From the NCBI RefSeq assembly GCF_900156505.1, contig NZ_FTPR01000001.1, forward strand, positions 1,798,001 through 1,862,000: a DNA stretch of 64,000 nt, given 5' to 3'. The position numbers and the translations under genes are program-made. This document shows, one piece after another, positions 8,049 through 15,396 of this stretch. Each line of letters begins with the position of its first letter. Position 1 is the stretch's first letter. The notes under the pieces were generated by a model that did not search any database, was not told where the DNA came from, and saw only the letters and a program-made list of their open reading frames with translations. This DNA comes from Yoonia rosea (GTDB taxonomy: Bacteria; Pseudomonadota; Alphaproteobacteria; Rhodobacterales; Rhodobacteraceae).

Positions 8049-10022
8049 ATGACACAGCGCAACGACGCCGCCAGACCGGACCCGTATGACGGGTACCGCG
8101 ACACCTTTGACCGGATCACCCCGCTGGATGTCGCGGCCATGTTGCGCGTCCTGTGGCACGGCAAATGGCTGGTCCTTTGTGTGCTTCTCTTCACAACGGG
8201 CGTGACCGGATACTATGCATTCCGGATGGCCCAGCCCCAGTACACGGCTGTGGCAACATCCCACCTTGGCGGTACCGATGATGCAACGTCCGGCATGGCC
8301 GCCCCGCAGGACCGCGATGAAACGGCACTGAACACCGCCGCCGCCCTTGTTACCTCGGACCCGGTGCTTACACGTGTCGTCGCGGCGCTGGATCTGCTGG
8401 CAGACCCCGAATTCAACCGATACCTTACGCCGACAAAACCCTTTTCGCCCAATGCCTTGCGCACGCAGCTGCGGCACTGGCTGGCCGGCACGACAGAACA
8501 GCCCCCCGATGAAGCCGCCATTCTGGACAAGACGATCCAGAACCTGCGCCGCGCACTCACGGTCACCCGCCAGGCCGACACCTATATTCTGCACATCACA
8601 GCACAGAGCCACGACGCGGACAAAGCGGTAACGCTCGCCAACACGACGGCGGCGCTTTACCTGACCCATATGGAAGCAGCGCAAAGACAAAAACAGGTCA
8701 CAACGGAGGCCCTACTGCAAGCGCGCGTCACTGATCTGCGCGCCGAACTCGCGCAGCAAGACGCGCAGGCTGCCGCGATTATCGCCTCGGCGCAAATTCA
8801 GGGTGACATTGCATTGGATGCGCTGACGGCACAGGTGCTTGCCGCAGATCAGGACCTGAGCGAAGCACGCAACGCGCTGCGCGCGCTTGAAGTCGCGCCC
8901 GACAGCGGAAGCGCGCGCAACACAGCCGAAATCGCGCAACTGCGTGAGAAAATTAACGAAATTGCCGCACTCAAAGACCGGCGCAGCGCACAGCTTTCCG
9001 TACAGTCGGAAGGGCATGCAGCCCTGCAACAGATTGCACTTCAAACCGAAGCCACGCGCCTGGTTTATCAAAGCTATCTGGCGCAACTGCAGGAAAACCG
9101 GATGCAACAGGGACTGGGCACCGCCGCAGGCTTGCGGATCACACCAGCCACCGAAGGCGCATATGCAGGACCGCAAAAGATGCTGCTTCTGACAATCGCA
9201 ACCGTTTTGGGCACCATGCTGGGCATTTTCGCGGTCGTCATCCGGCACATGACACGCAAGGGTTTCATTGACGCCAGCAGCCTGCACGATGCCACCGGCC
9301 TGCCGGTTCTGGCACAGTTCTCGCGCCGCGCCTTGCGCGATTTCAACAAAGGTGGGCGCGCCTTGGCCACACGACCCCAGACAGGACTTTCGCAAGCGGG
9401 CCGCAGGTTGCACACAGCGCTGGCGCTGACCCAGCAAGGCAGTAGCGCAAAGGTGATCCTGTCAACGTCGAGCACAGCCGGCGAAGGCAAAACGCACCAT
9501 GCGCTCCTTTTGGCGCGGACTCTTGGGATGTCGGGCAAGCGGGTGGTCCTGATCGGCGCAGATACGTGCGATCCACTCTTGCAATCCTTGCTTGGCGCAG
9601 GTCCCTTTCTTGCCGCGCAACACAGCTGGACGCACGGCGCACTGGCAACCCACTGCGAAAATCTCGGGGCCGATGTTTTGGTGATCCCCGATATGACAGA
9701 CCGCCATGCGCCGCTTTTGCCCGACGCGTTGACGCTCAAGCTGGACAGCCTGCGCAAGAGCTATGACCATATCATCATTGACGCACCACCTGTGATGGCC
9801 GCTCCCGAGGCGCTGCTATTTGCGCGCCAGTCCGATGCGATCATCTATGCGGTCCGCTGGTCAAAGACCCCGCGCGACATGGTGCAACGCGGCCTTGAGG
9901 CACTTCGGGATATCGGGCATCCGGCCACAGGGCTTGTCCTGTCACACATCAACCTGCGCAGGATGCGGCAATGGTCCAACGATCCTTGCCTATCCGCGCT
10001 CCATGCGGCGCAAACGCTCTAG
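8049..10022 (+). CDS. Wzc-like polysaccharide co-polymerase / degenerate BY-kinase
   Basis: A 657-residue protein with a Wzz-type chain-length domain and a C-terminal P-loop domain. The first membrane helix is at about residues 40-57, a long Gln/Ala-rich periplasmic coiled coil follows (about 190-350), and the second helix is at about 377-397. The cytoplasmic domain has Walker A STAGEGKT near residue 475 and Walker B HIIIDAPP near 575. The Walker A' motif reads VVLIGADTCDP instead of the usual VVLIDADLRRP, and the C-terminus has no tyrosine cluster. It probably sets chain length or export of the polysaccharide, but autokinase activity is doubtful. The ATG at 8049 is preferred over an upstream in-frame codon. 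Confidence 0.82.
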   Translation: MTQRNDAARPDPYDGYRDTFDRITPLDVAAMLRVLWHGKWLVLCVLLFTTGVTGYYAFRMAQPQYTAVATSHLGGTDDATSGMAAPQDRDETALNTAAALVTSDPVLTRVVAALDLLADPEFNRYLTPTKPFSPNALRTQLRHWLAGTTEQPPDEAAILDKTIQNLRRALTVTRQADTYILHITAQSHDADKAVTLANTTAALYLTHMEAAQRQKQVTTEALLQARVTDLRAELAQQDAQAAAIIASAQIQGDIALDALTAQVLAADQDLSEARNALRALEVAPDSGSARNTAEIAQLREKINEIAALKDRRSAQLSVQSEGHAALQQIALQTEATRLVYQSYLAQLQENRMQQGLGTAAGLRITPATEGAYAGPQKMLLLTIATVLGTMLGIFAVVIRHMTRKGFIDASSLHDATGLPVLAQFSRRALRDFNKGGRALATRPQTGLSQAGRRLHTALALTQQGSSAKVILSTSSTAGEGKTHHALLLARTLGMSGKRVVLIGADTCDPLLQSLLGAGPFLAAQHSWTHGALATHCENLGADVLVIPDMTDRHAPLLPDALTLKLDSLRKSYDHIIIDAPPVMAAPEALLFARQSDAIIYAVRWSKTPRDMVQRGLEALRDIGHPATGLVLSHINLRRMRQWSNDPCLSALHAAQTL

Positions 10023-10033
10023 GGTCAGAAAAA

Positions 10034-10052
10034 GGGCCGCACGCGGCGGCCC
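10034..10052 (-). terminator. terminator of the ghsB-like gene
   Basis: The stem GGGCCGC/GCGGCCC (7 bp, 5-base loop) is followed on the minus strand by TTTTTCT, a good intrinsic terminator for the leftward gene ending at 10059. It can also stop transcripts from the convergent Wzc-like gene ending at 10022. Confidence 0.75.
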
Positions 10053-10058
10053 CAATCT

Positions 10059-11663
10059 TTACGGCATCACCGAGATCACATGCCGGTTGTAAAACTGCAA
10101 AGTATCGCCCTCTTGCAGGGTCAACCCGCCATCCACATTTGCACTGATATAGGCCTTTGCGGGCCAATCAATTGATCCGCTGGCGGTCCGGCCTTCGATA
10201 TTTGGCAAGACGAACGCATCAAACGCATCAAGCCTGTTGCCCGCCACCGAAAGTGCGCCCGCCTCATGGCCATAAACAAAACTGCCCACGGCTGTGACAC
10301 CCGTCAAACCCAGCTTGCCGGTGGCGGGAAAGGCCACCAGATCATCCGTCTGGCCCGCATAATCCGCAGGGCTGACGACCGTTCCGTTTTCCGCCGTCAG
10401 GGTCTCGATCACCGTCGCCGCTGTTTCGCCTTCCCAGCGGACAAAGGGCAACATGCCGGCATAGAACCATTCCACATCAAAACTGGCGGCGGTGACAGCG
10501 ACCTGCACAGTGTGGTGGATCGCACCGGCTGTGATCGCGCGGCTGGTCTGGCAGGACGCCAGTGGACCGCTGCCGCCACCTTGCCATGTCGAGGTCTCGA
10601 CCATCGCGATCCGGCGTCCCACGCTCAGGCCGTTGCCCGTGGTCGCAGGCACCCAGGGCACACCATCAAGTGTGATCGACCGTGCATCCAGCGTATCACG
10701 GCCATGGGTCTGTCCACCCACCTCCACGACACTGTCACCGACATCAAGACGCGCGGCATATTCGCGCTCGGACGCATAATCGATGATGGCAAAGCTCGGA
10801 TAGGTCGGGCGGCTGTCCACCCGCCAATCCAGCGCCCCGTCCGAGGCGATCCCGCTCATGTGGGTCGGGCCCGCTGTGCCGCTGATACCATTGGCACGGG
10901 CGGCATAATACATCCCGCCGAATTGCACCTCGTCCCCCATCGCATAGGCCGTGTCCGGCGTCCAAAGCGGCGGCAGGATATGCGGGTCGGCCAAGGCACC
11001 CGTGATCGCCACGGCCTCAATCATGATCGCCCCGCCACCGGGCGTGGCGGCACCACCAAAGCTCAGGGTGACAGTGTGTTCGCCCGTCAGGCCACTCGCC
11101 ACCTTGATCGACTGGCGACGGGTCAGATCGGTCGCGGAATAGCTCGAAAAGGCCTTAAAGCCCAAACCGGCAGGATCGGTGATTTCATTCACCAGCGTCT
11201 GCGCACCATCAATCTCGACCTTCACGTAGCCGCCACTGGTGCGACCGGTATAGTTGATCCACATGTCATAGCGCGCCTCCCTGTCCACCTGCACGGTGGC
11301 ACTGGCGCCGGTTGACCCGGTGCTGATCGCGCGATTGCCGGTATAGCTGGCCGCGAACCCCGACCCCGAGGTCTGCAATTGCGACCAACTGCCCGCCAGG
11401 GTCATGCGGCCCACAGGATAGACATTGCGCAGTTCAACCAGTTGCGTTTCACGCCATGACATCCGCATTGTCGGATCCGTCTGGTCCAGACGCAGACGGG
11501 CCGCATGATGGGGTCCCACTTCGGTCCAGATGGTCAGACCATCCTCAAAACCGGGCGCAAGAGCGACAGACCGGCCCCCGCCATGGGCAAAGAACGCAGC
11601 CATCGGCTGCGGTGCGGGCACAAGGCCCGATACCGCAGCCGGCGAAAGCTCTAAACCAATCAT
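10059..11663 (-). CDS. ghsB: probable GTA head-spike fibre protein (GhsB/Rcc01080-like)
   Basis: A 534-residue, glycine- and threonine-rich, beta-looking protein without signal peptide or membrane helix. Residues about 95-210 resemble a carbohydrate-binding sandwich (MWINYTGRTSGGYVKVEIDG). A later segment (LWTPDTAYAMGDEVQFGGMYYAA) has the W-x-Y-x-x-G-x-x-V-x-x-x-x-x-Y-x-A pattern seen in small CBM5/12-like and phage tail adhesin modules. It directly follows a GhsA-like spike base gene, in the order of rcc01079-rcc01080 of Rhodobacter capsulatus, where the pair forms the head spikes of the gene transfer agent that bind capsule. The ATG at 11663 is two bases after the upstream stop; a GTG at 11675 is possible. 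Identification rests mainly on context and predicted fold. Confidence 0.6.
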   Translation of the reverse strand: MIGLELSPAAVSGLVPAPQPMAAFFAHGGGRSVALAPGFEDGLTIWTEVGPHHAARLRLDQTDPTMRMSWRETQLVELRNVYPVGRMTLAGSWSQLQTSGSGFAASYTGNRAISTGSTGASATVQVDREARYDMWINYTGRTSGGYVKVEIDGAQTLVNEITDPAGLGFKAFSSYSATDLTRRQSIKVASGLTGEHTVTLSFGGAATPGGGAIMIEAVAITGALADPHILPPLWTPDTAYAMGDEVQFGGMYYAARANGISGTAGPTHMSGIASDGALDWRVDSRPTYPSFAIIDYASEREYAARLDVGDSVVEVGGQTHGRDTLDARSITLDGVPWVPATTGNGLSVGRRIAMVETSTWQGGGSGPLASCQTSRAITAGAIHHTVQVAVTAASFDVEWFYAGMLPFVRWEGETAATVIETLTAENGTVVSPADYAGQTDDLVAFPATGKLGLTGVTAVGSFVYGHEAGALSVAGNRLDAFDAFVLPNIEGRTASGSIDWPAKAYISANVDGGLTLQEGDTLQFYNRHVISVMP

Positions 11664-11665
11664 GC

Positions 11666-11923
11666 TCAGTACCACGCCACCAGTTGCGCCGTGGTTCCGG
11701 AGGCCAGGACGCGGGCAGGCCGGATTGATAGCACAGTCCCTGCCGCCAGATTATAGGCAACGATCTCTCCGGCGGCATCCTGTAAGGCGACAGTGCCTGC
11801 CGTATTGACGTAGAGCGCACGCGGCCGCACCGGCAAGTCCGAAACATCAGAAGGTGCGATTACATAGTGCGCGACGGCTGGCGAGGTCAGGTTCACATAA
11901 TCGGTGTCAAAAGGATCAGGCAT
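11666..11923 (-). CDS. ghsA: GTA head-spike base protein (GhsA/Rcc01079 family)
   Basis: An 85-residue protein matching the spike base family named after Rcc01079 of R. capsulatus. It has an acidic N-terminus with MPDPFDTD, a VAHYVIAPSDVSDLPVRPR segment, then the ALYVNTAGTVAL core and AGTVLSIRPARVLASGTTA near the end. The pattern is recalled from the family and has not been searched here. The ATG at 11923 has GGAG seven bases upstream. Spike proteins decorate the GTA capsid and attach particles to recipient polysaccharide. No other GTA structural gene lies in the window, as expected, since ghsAB lie outside the main GTA cluster in R. capsulatus. Confidence 0.72.
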   Translation of the reverse strand: MPDPFDTDYVNLTSPAVAHYVIAPSDVSDLPVRPRALYVNTAGTVALQDAAGEIVAYNLAAGTVLSIRPARVLASGTTAQLVAWY

Positions 11924-12043
11924 TCTCGGTCTCCAGTTAGGAATGAACCTCAATGCTTAAGAACCTAAACTTACCAATCGCCTCGATGAGCGTCCGTAGG
12001 ACCACGCAACACCTTCAGCGTCTGCCCCAGATATGTCCTAACC

Positions 12044-12700
12044 CTAGCGCCCCTTGCGTCGTGCAATCACACACAGCGTGCGCCACGCGATCCACAGATC
12101 AAAACGCAGGCTGGCATGCGCGATGTAGTAGTGGTCAGCCGCAACCTTACGCCTGATTCCCTTCATGCCGTCCACATAGCCGATCTCGGTTTGCGCAAGA
12201 CCGCTGATCCCCGGCATGACCTGATGACGTGCGGCGTAGCCGGGCACCTGTTGTTGATAGGCGAGCGCGTGATCAAAAAGGTCGGGACGCGGGCCGATCA
12301 GGCTCATCTCTCCGCGCAAGACATTCAGGATTTGGGGCAGTTCATCAATCCGGCATTTGCGCAATAGTGCCCCGAGCTTGGAAATGCGATCTTCCTCCAA
12401 GCGGTCAAAAGCGCCCCGTGTTTGCGTTACGACATGACGCATTGAGCGGAACTTATAGGCCATGAACGGCTGACCCGCATATCCCATGCGCAACTGCCGA
12501 TGCATCAAAGACCCGCGATTGAACAGAGGGTTGAACACCAGCAAGCCCGCGGCAATCGTCGCCAAGACAGGCAGCAATAACGCGGACAAAGCGATATCAA
12601 AGACCCGTTTGGACCAATGCATCTGGCGCGAAGGTAAGTGAACGTCTTCCAAGACAGACCGAGTGGTCACATCTAGGATATCCTCCTGAAAATCAAACAT
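12044..12700 (-). CDS. initiating sugar-phosphate transferase (bacterial sugar transferase, WcaJ/ExoY-like)
   Basis: About 218 residues. After a short N-terminal tail, KRVFDIALSALLLPVL forms the single re-entrant helix. The catalytic core follows: MAYKFRSMR, RKCRIDELPQILNVLRGEMSLIGPRP and VMPGISGLAQ, all hallmarks of the polyprenyl-phosphate hexose-1-phosphate transferases that begin repeat-unit assembly. The ATG at 12700 is chosen; a TTG at 12742 with a close AAGGA would add 14 residues. A perfect CtrA box lies about 80 bases upstream. A glycosyltransferase gene next to rcc01079-rcc01080 is, from memory, also needed for the capsule receptor in R. capsulatus. Confidence 0.87.
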   Translation of the reverse strand: MFDFQEDILDVTTRSVLEDVHLPSRQMHWSKRVFDIALSALLLPVLATIAAGLLVFNPLFNRGSLMHRQLRMGYAGQPFMAYKFRSMRHVVTQTRGAFDRLEEDRISKLGALLRKCRIDELPQILNVLRGEMSLIGPRPDLFDHALAYQQQVPGYAARHQVMPGISGLAQTEIGYVDGMKGIRRKVAADHYYIAHASLRFDLWIAWRTLCVIARRKGR

Positions 12701-12776
12701 TGCTGATTGCACTCTCACAAACCCGACAGACACGTCAGACAATGTCCTTCGCTGCCAACAGCTTTCACGAAGAACG

Positions 12777-12791
12777 TTAAAGAGTGATTAA
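12777..12791. promoter_or_regulatory. CtrA-type box TTAA-N7-TTAA
   Basis: TTAA-AGAGTGA-TTAA matches the CtrA consensus exactly and lies 77-91 bases upstream of the sugar transferase ATG on its template side. It is the second exact copy in this locus. Confidence 0.55.
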
Positions 12792-12846
12792 GGTTAAACT
12801 TGACCCGAAAAAACGGTCCTAAGCAGGTCGGCCTACCCTGTGCAAA

Positions 12847-12923
12847 TGGCGATCCGAGAAGGAATCGAACCCTCAACCTGCTGATTAGAAGTCAGCTGCT
12901 CTATCCAATTGAGCTATCGGACC
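12847..12923 (-). tRNA. tRNA-Arg (anticodon TCT)
   Basis: On the minus strand a full cloverleaf can be drawn: acceptor GGTCCGA/TCGGATC (one G-U pair), D-arm with AGCTCAATTGGATAGAGC, anticodon arm reading CTTCTAA (anticodon TCT), T-loop TTCGATT, and an encoded CCA end. TCT reads AGA/AGG codons. Confidence 0.93.
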
Positions 12924-12976
12924 GCGTGTATTGGGTATCGCGCGTGATGCAGGGCTTTGGCAAGCCCCAAGAGGCG

Positions 12977-13288
12977 CTAATGCGTCCAAGCCCCACGACG
13001 ATTGGTGGCGAAATTCTCGCCATATCCTCCGGGGCGGATATTCGCTTTGCGCGGCTTGGGCTCGCGGACAACCGCATCGATGCCATGTTCGCGCGCGTAT
13101 TCCAAAGCCGCCTCTTTGCTGTCGAATTCCAGCTTGACCTGCGCCTGCGTATCCGAAGACGAGGTCCAGCCCATCAGCGGATCAACCTCACGCGCCGTTT
13201 CGGCCACATGTTCCAGAACCCAATGCTTGGTCTTGGCCGTGCCTGACGACATGGCTGTCTTTGCTGGCTTATAGATTCGTGCGCGCAT
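12977..13288 (-). CDS. NADH dehydrogenase (complex I) NDUFS4-like accessory subunit
   Basis: A 103-residue protein of the ETC complex I subunit family (NDUFS4/18 kDa), found in alphaproteobacteria and mitochondria. Family features: the start [20 protein letters not shown], the WVLEHV stretch, [29 protein letters not shown], and a basic tail. The subunit stabilises the NADH-binding arm of complex I. The ATG at 13288 has GGGAG six bases upstream; longer in-frame starts are unlikely. The gene stands alone between a tRNA and an aminopeptidase gene, apart from the nuo operon. Confidence 0.85.
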   Translation of the reverse strand: MRARIYKPAKTAMSSGTAKTKHWVLEHVAETAREVDPLMGWTSSSDTQAQVKLEFDSKEAALEYAREHGIDAVVREPKPRKANIRPGGYGENFATNRRGAWTH

Positions 13289-13359
13289 CGCGGTCTCCCT
13301 TGGCTGGTCTCTATATGTGCAAACTGTCGTGATGACGCAAGCATTTGCCGCATCACACA

Positions 13360-13404
13360 CCAAAATCTTCCAAGATTTTGGCCCAGAATTTTTGAAAATT
13401 CTGG
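13360..13404. repeat. two tandem AT-rich hairpins
   Basis: Two perfect 10-bp inverted repeats stand back to back: CCAAAATCTT/AAGATTTTGG (13360-13381) and CCAGAATTTT/AAAATTCTGG (13383-13404), each with a 2-base loop. They lie just after the minus-strand aminopeptidase stop and may terminate or protect its mRNA. There is no T-run, so they resemble a dispersed palindromic element rather than a classical terminator. Confidence 0.65.
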
Positions 13405-13408
13405 CCGC

Positions 13409-14644
13409 TTACGCCCACTCACCACCCCGCATCACCGGCACGCGCGCACCTGTCTTGGTAATCCCGTCAATATCCACCGCATCCGACCCCATCATCCAGT
13501 CAACGTGGATAATGCTCTGGTTGCCGCCCTTCTGCTTCAATTCTTCAGGCGACAACTCTGATCCGCCTTCAATCGTATCGGCATAGCACTGGCCCAGCGC
13601 GATATGGCACGACGCGTTCTCATCAAAGAGCGTGTTGTAGAACAGTGTTCCTGACTGGCTGATGGGGCTGGAATGCGGCACCAAGGCCACCTCGCCGATC
13701 CGGCTTGCACCATCATCAGTTTTGAGCAGCGACTGCAACACATCTTCGCCCTTGCTGGCGGTCGCCTCGACAATCCGCCCCGCCTCGAAGCGCACGGCGA
13801 TATCCTCGATGACAGACCCCTGATGCGCCAGCGGCTTGGTCGCGGCCACCGTGCCATCGACCTTATAGGCATGCGGGCAGGTAAAGACCTCTTCAGTGGG
13901 AATATTCGGCTGACAGGTCACACCATTCAGCGCAGGCGACGCACCGCCTTTCCAGATATGCCCCTCGGCCAGCCCCAACATCAGATCCGTACCCGGCCCC
14001 GTATAGTGCAGCGCCGAAAAGTTCTGGTCATTCAGCCAGTTCACCCGCTCTTTCAGGGTGGCGGTATGCGCCGCCCAATTCGCCACAGGATCATCGCCCT
14101 CCAAACGCGAGGCCGCATAAATCGCGTCCATCAACTTGCCCTGTGCCTCTTCCACCGGCAGATCGGGAAACACCTTTGCCGCCCATGCAGCACCCGGGTA
14201 GGCCACGATATTCCAGTTTACCTCGAACCCGACAATCGGCCCCATCGCGGGTTTGGCGGCAAGCGACGTTGCCTTGCTCAGCCGTGCCACCTTGGCAGGG
14301 TCCTGGCCCGCCAGGAGCATCGGGTCATCGCCGGTGATCGCCATCCGCGCAGCCCCGCCTTTGAACGCAGCCGCCATCCCCTCAAAAAACCAGTTCGGCG
14401 CCCGATCAAAGCTTTCATCGGGCGCATGTTCATAGCGCGCCAAGGTGATCGCATCATCGTTGAAAAAAGGCGTCACAATCCCTGCCCCTGCCTTATAGGC
14501 ATGGACCGTAATCCGACGCACCAGATCAAGGGCGGCCATGGGTGCTGTAATGACCAGATCCTGCCCTGGTTGCAGGTTCACACCTGTGCGCACCGCCACT
14601 TCGGCAAGACGGTCAAGTTTGACGGGATCAATATAGTCGGACAT
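13409..14644 (-). CDS. aminopeptidase, M29 family (AmpS/PepS-like)
   Basis: A 411-residue cytoplasmic metallo-aminopeptidase that removes N-terminal residues from peptides using a two-metal site. Expected ligand regions are visible: NIPTEEVFT (Glu pair), ENASCHIALGQ (Glu and His) and IIHVDWMMGSD (His and Asp), with the conserved tyrosine-containing LFYNTLFDENA. Length is typical for the family. It appears monocistronic, with a start about 75 bases from the neighbouring minus-strand gene and tandem hairpins after its stop. Confidence 0.9.
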   Translation of the reverse strand: MSDYIDPVKLDRLAEVAVRTGVNLQPGQDLVITAPMAALDLVRRITVHAYKAGAGIVTPFFNDDAITLARYEHAPDESFDRAPNWFFEGMAAAFKGGAARMAITGDDPMLLAGQDPAKVARLSKATSLAAKPAMGPIVGFEVNWNIVAYPGAAWAAKVFPDLPVEEAQGKLMDAIYAASRLEGDDPVANWAAHTATLKERVNWLNDQNFSALHYTGPGTDLMLGLAEGHIWKGGASPALNGVTCQPNIPTEEVFTCPHAYKVDGTVAATKPLAHQGSVIEDIAVRFEAGRIVEATASKGEDVLQSLLKTDDGASRIGEVALVPHSSPISQSGTLFYNTLFDENASCHIALGQCYADTIEGGSELSPEELKQKGGNQSIIHVDWMMGSDAVDIDGITKTGARVPVMRGGEWA

Positions 14645-14720
14645 GGGGCACCTCGATTGTTTGCGCTGACACTATTGCGTGACGCGCCAAGGTCAACCAA
14701 CTGCGCATCAGCGCCAAGCG

Positions 14721-15206
14721 TCAAAAGACCCGCTGCGCGGCCCGGCGCACTTCAAAACCGCCGCCTTCAAGATTGGTGCAGGTCACACCCGAGAGCTCTG
14801 ACTGGCAAGTGATACCATCCAGTATTGCGCGGCGTCCGTATGGCAGCACATTAGACGGCTCTGGCAGGCGATCCGGCTCTGTCACACAAACTAGACGGCC
14901 ACGCCCCGTCTGATCGACACCAAAGGTTGTCCCCCAATCGCCCTCACAGGACGCCGGACGATCGGTATAGCTCTGGACATCCACACCCAGATCACACCGT
15001 ACAGCCAGCGGCGCACCGCGGGTCATTTCACAGCGGATATTCCCGGAGGGAGACTGGAAAGCAATATCAGCATGCACCGCGCCAATGCCGCCGCAAACAG
15101 CAAGCACCACCGCCGAGACACAGCGGCTTAGAGGGAATGACAATACACTACTCTTCACTTCGAAAGAGTTAACACGATCATTGGGCGAGTCAAAACTCAC
15201 ACTCAT
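14721..15206 (-). CDS. secreted DUF6636-like protein of unknown function
   Basis: About 161 residues. A hydrophobic stretch (SAVVLAVCGGIGAVHA) ends in an AHA-type signal peptidase site, followed by DIAFQSPSGNIRCEM, the PSGNI-x-C motif of DUF6636-type domains. The mature part has six cysteines, probably disulfide bonded in the periplasm. The start is uncertain: the ATG at 15206 leaves a long pre-signal region with no clear ribosome-binding site, and an internal start nearer the hydrophobic segment is possible. Function unknown. Confidence 0.55.
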   Translation of the reverse strand: MSVSFDSPNDRVNSFEVKSSVLSFPLSRCVSAVVLAVCGGIGAVHADIAFQSPSGNIRCEMTRGAPLAVRCDLGVDVQSYTDRPASCEGDWGTTFGVDQTGRGRLVCVTEPDRLPEPSNVLPYGRRAILDGITCQSELSGVTCTNLEGGGFEVRRAAQRVF

Positions 15207-15396
15207 GCGACCAAAAGTGAGGGGGCGTATTGGAAACAGTGCTGCACGGATCATCACCTCTGTTGCGATCGCGAAAGCTGCAACAGACACGTGGCACCCA
15301 CGCGACAGGTTACTCCTGACACGTCCTGTCAGCAGCCACCCTTGAACCCCACCTCAAACACATCAACTATAGGGCAACCCCAAAGGACCGATCCCA

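Noticed and set aside
10059..11923. Prophage remnant
   Set aside because: No integrase, portal, terminase or tail genes nearby. The two genes fit GTA head-spike genes, which lie outside the main GTA cluster.
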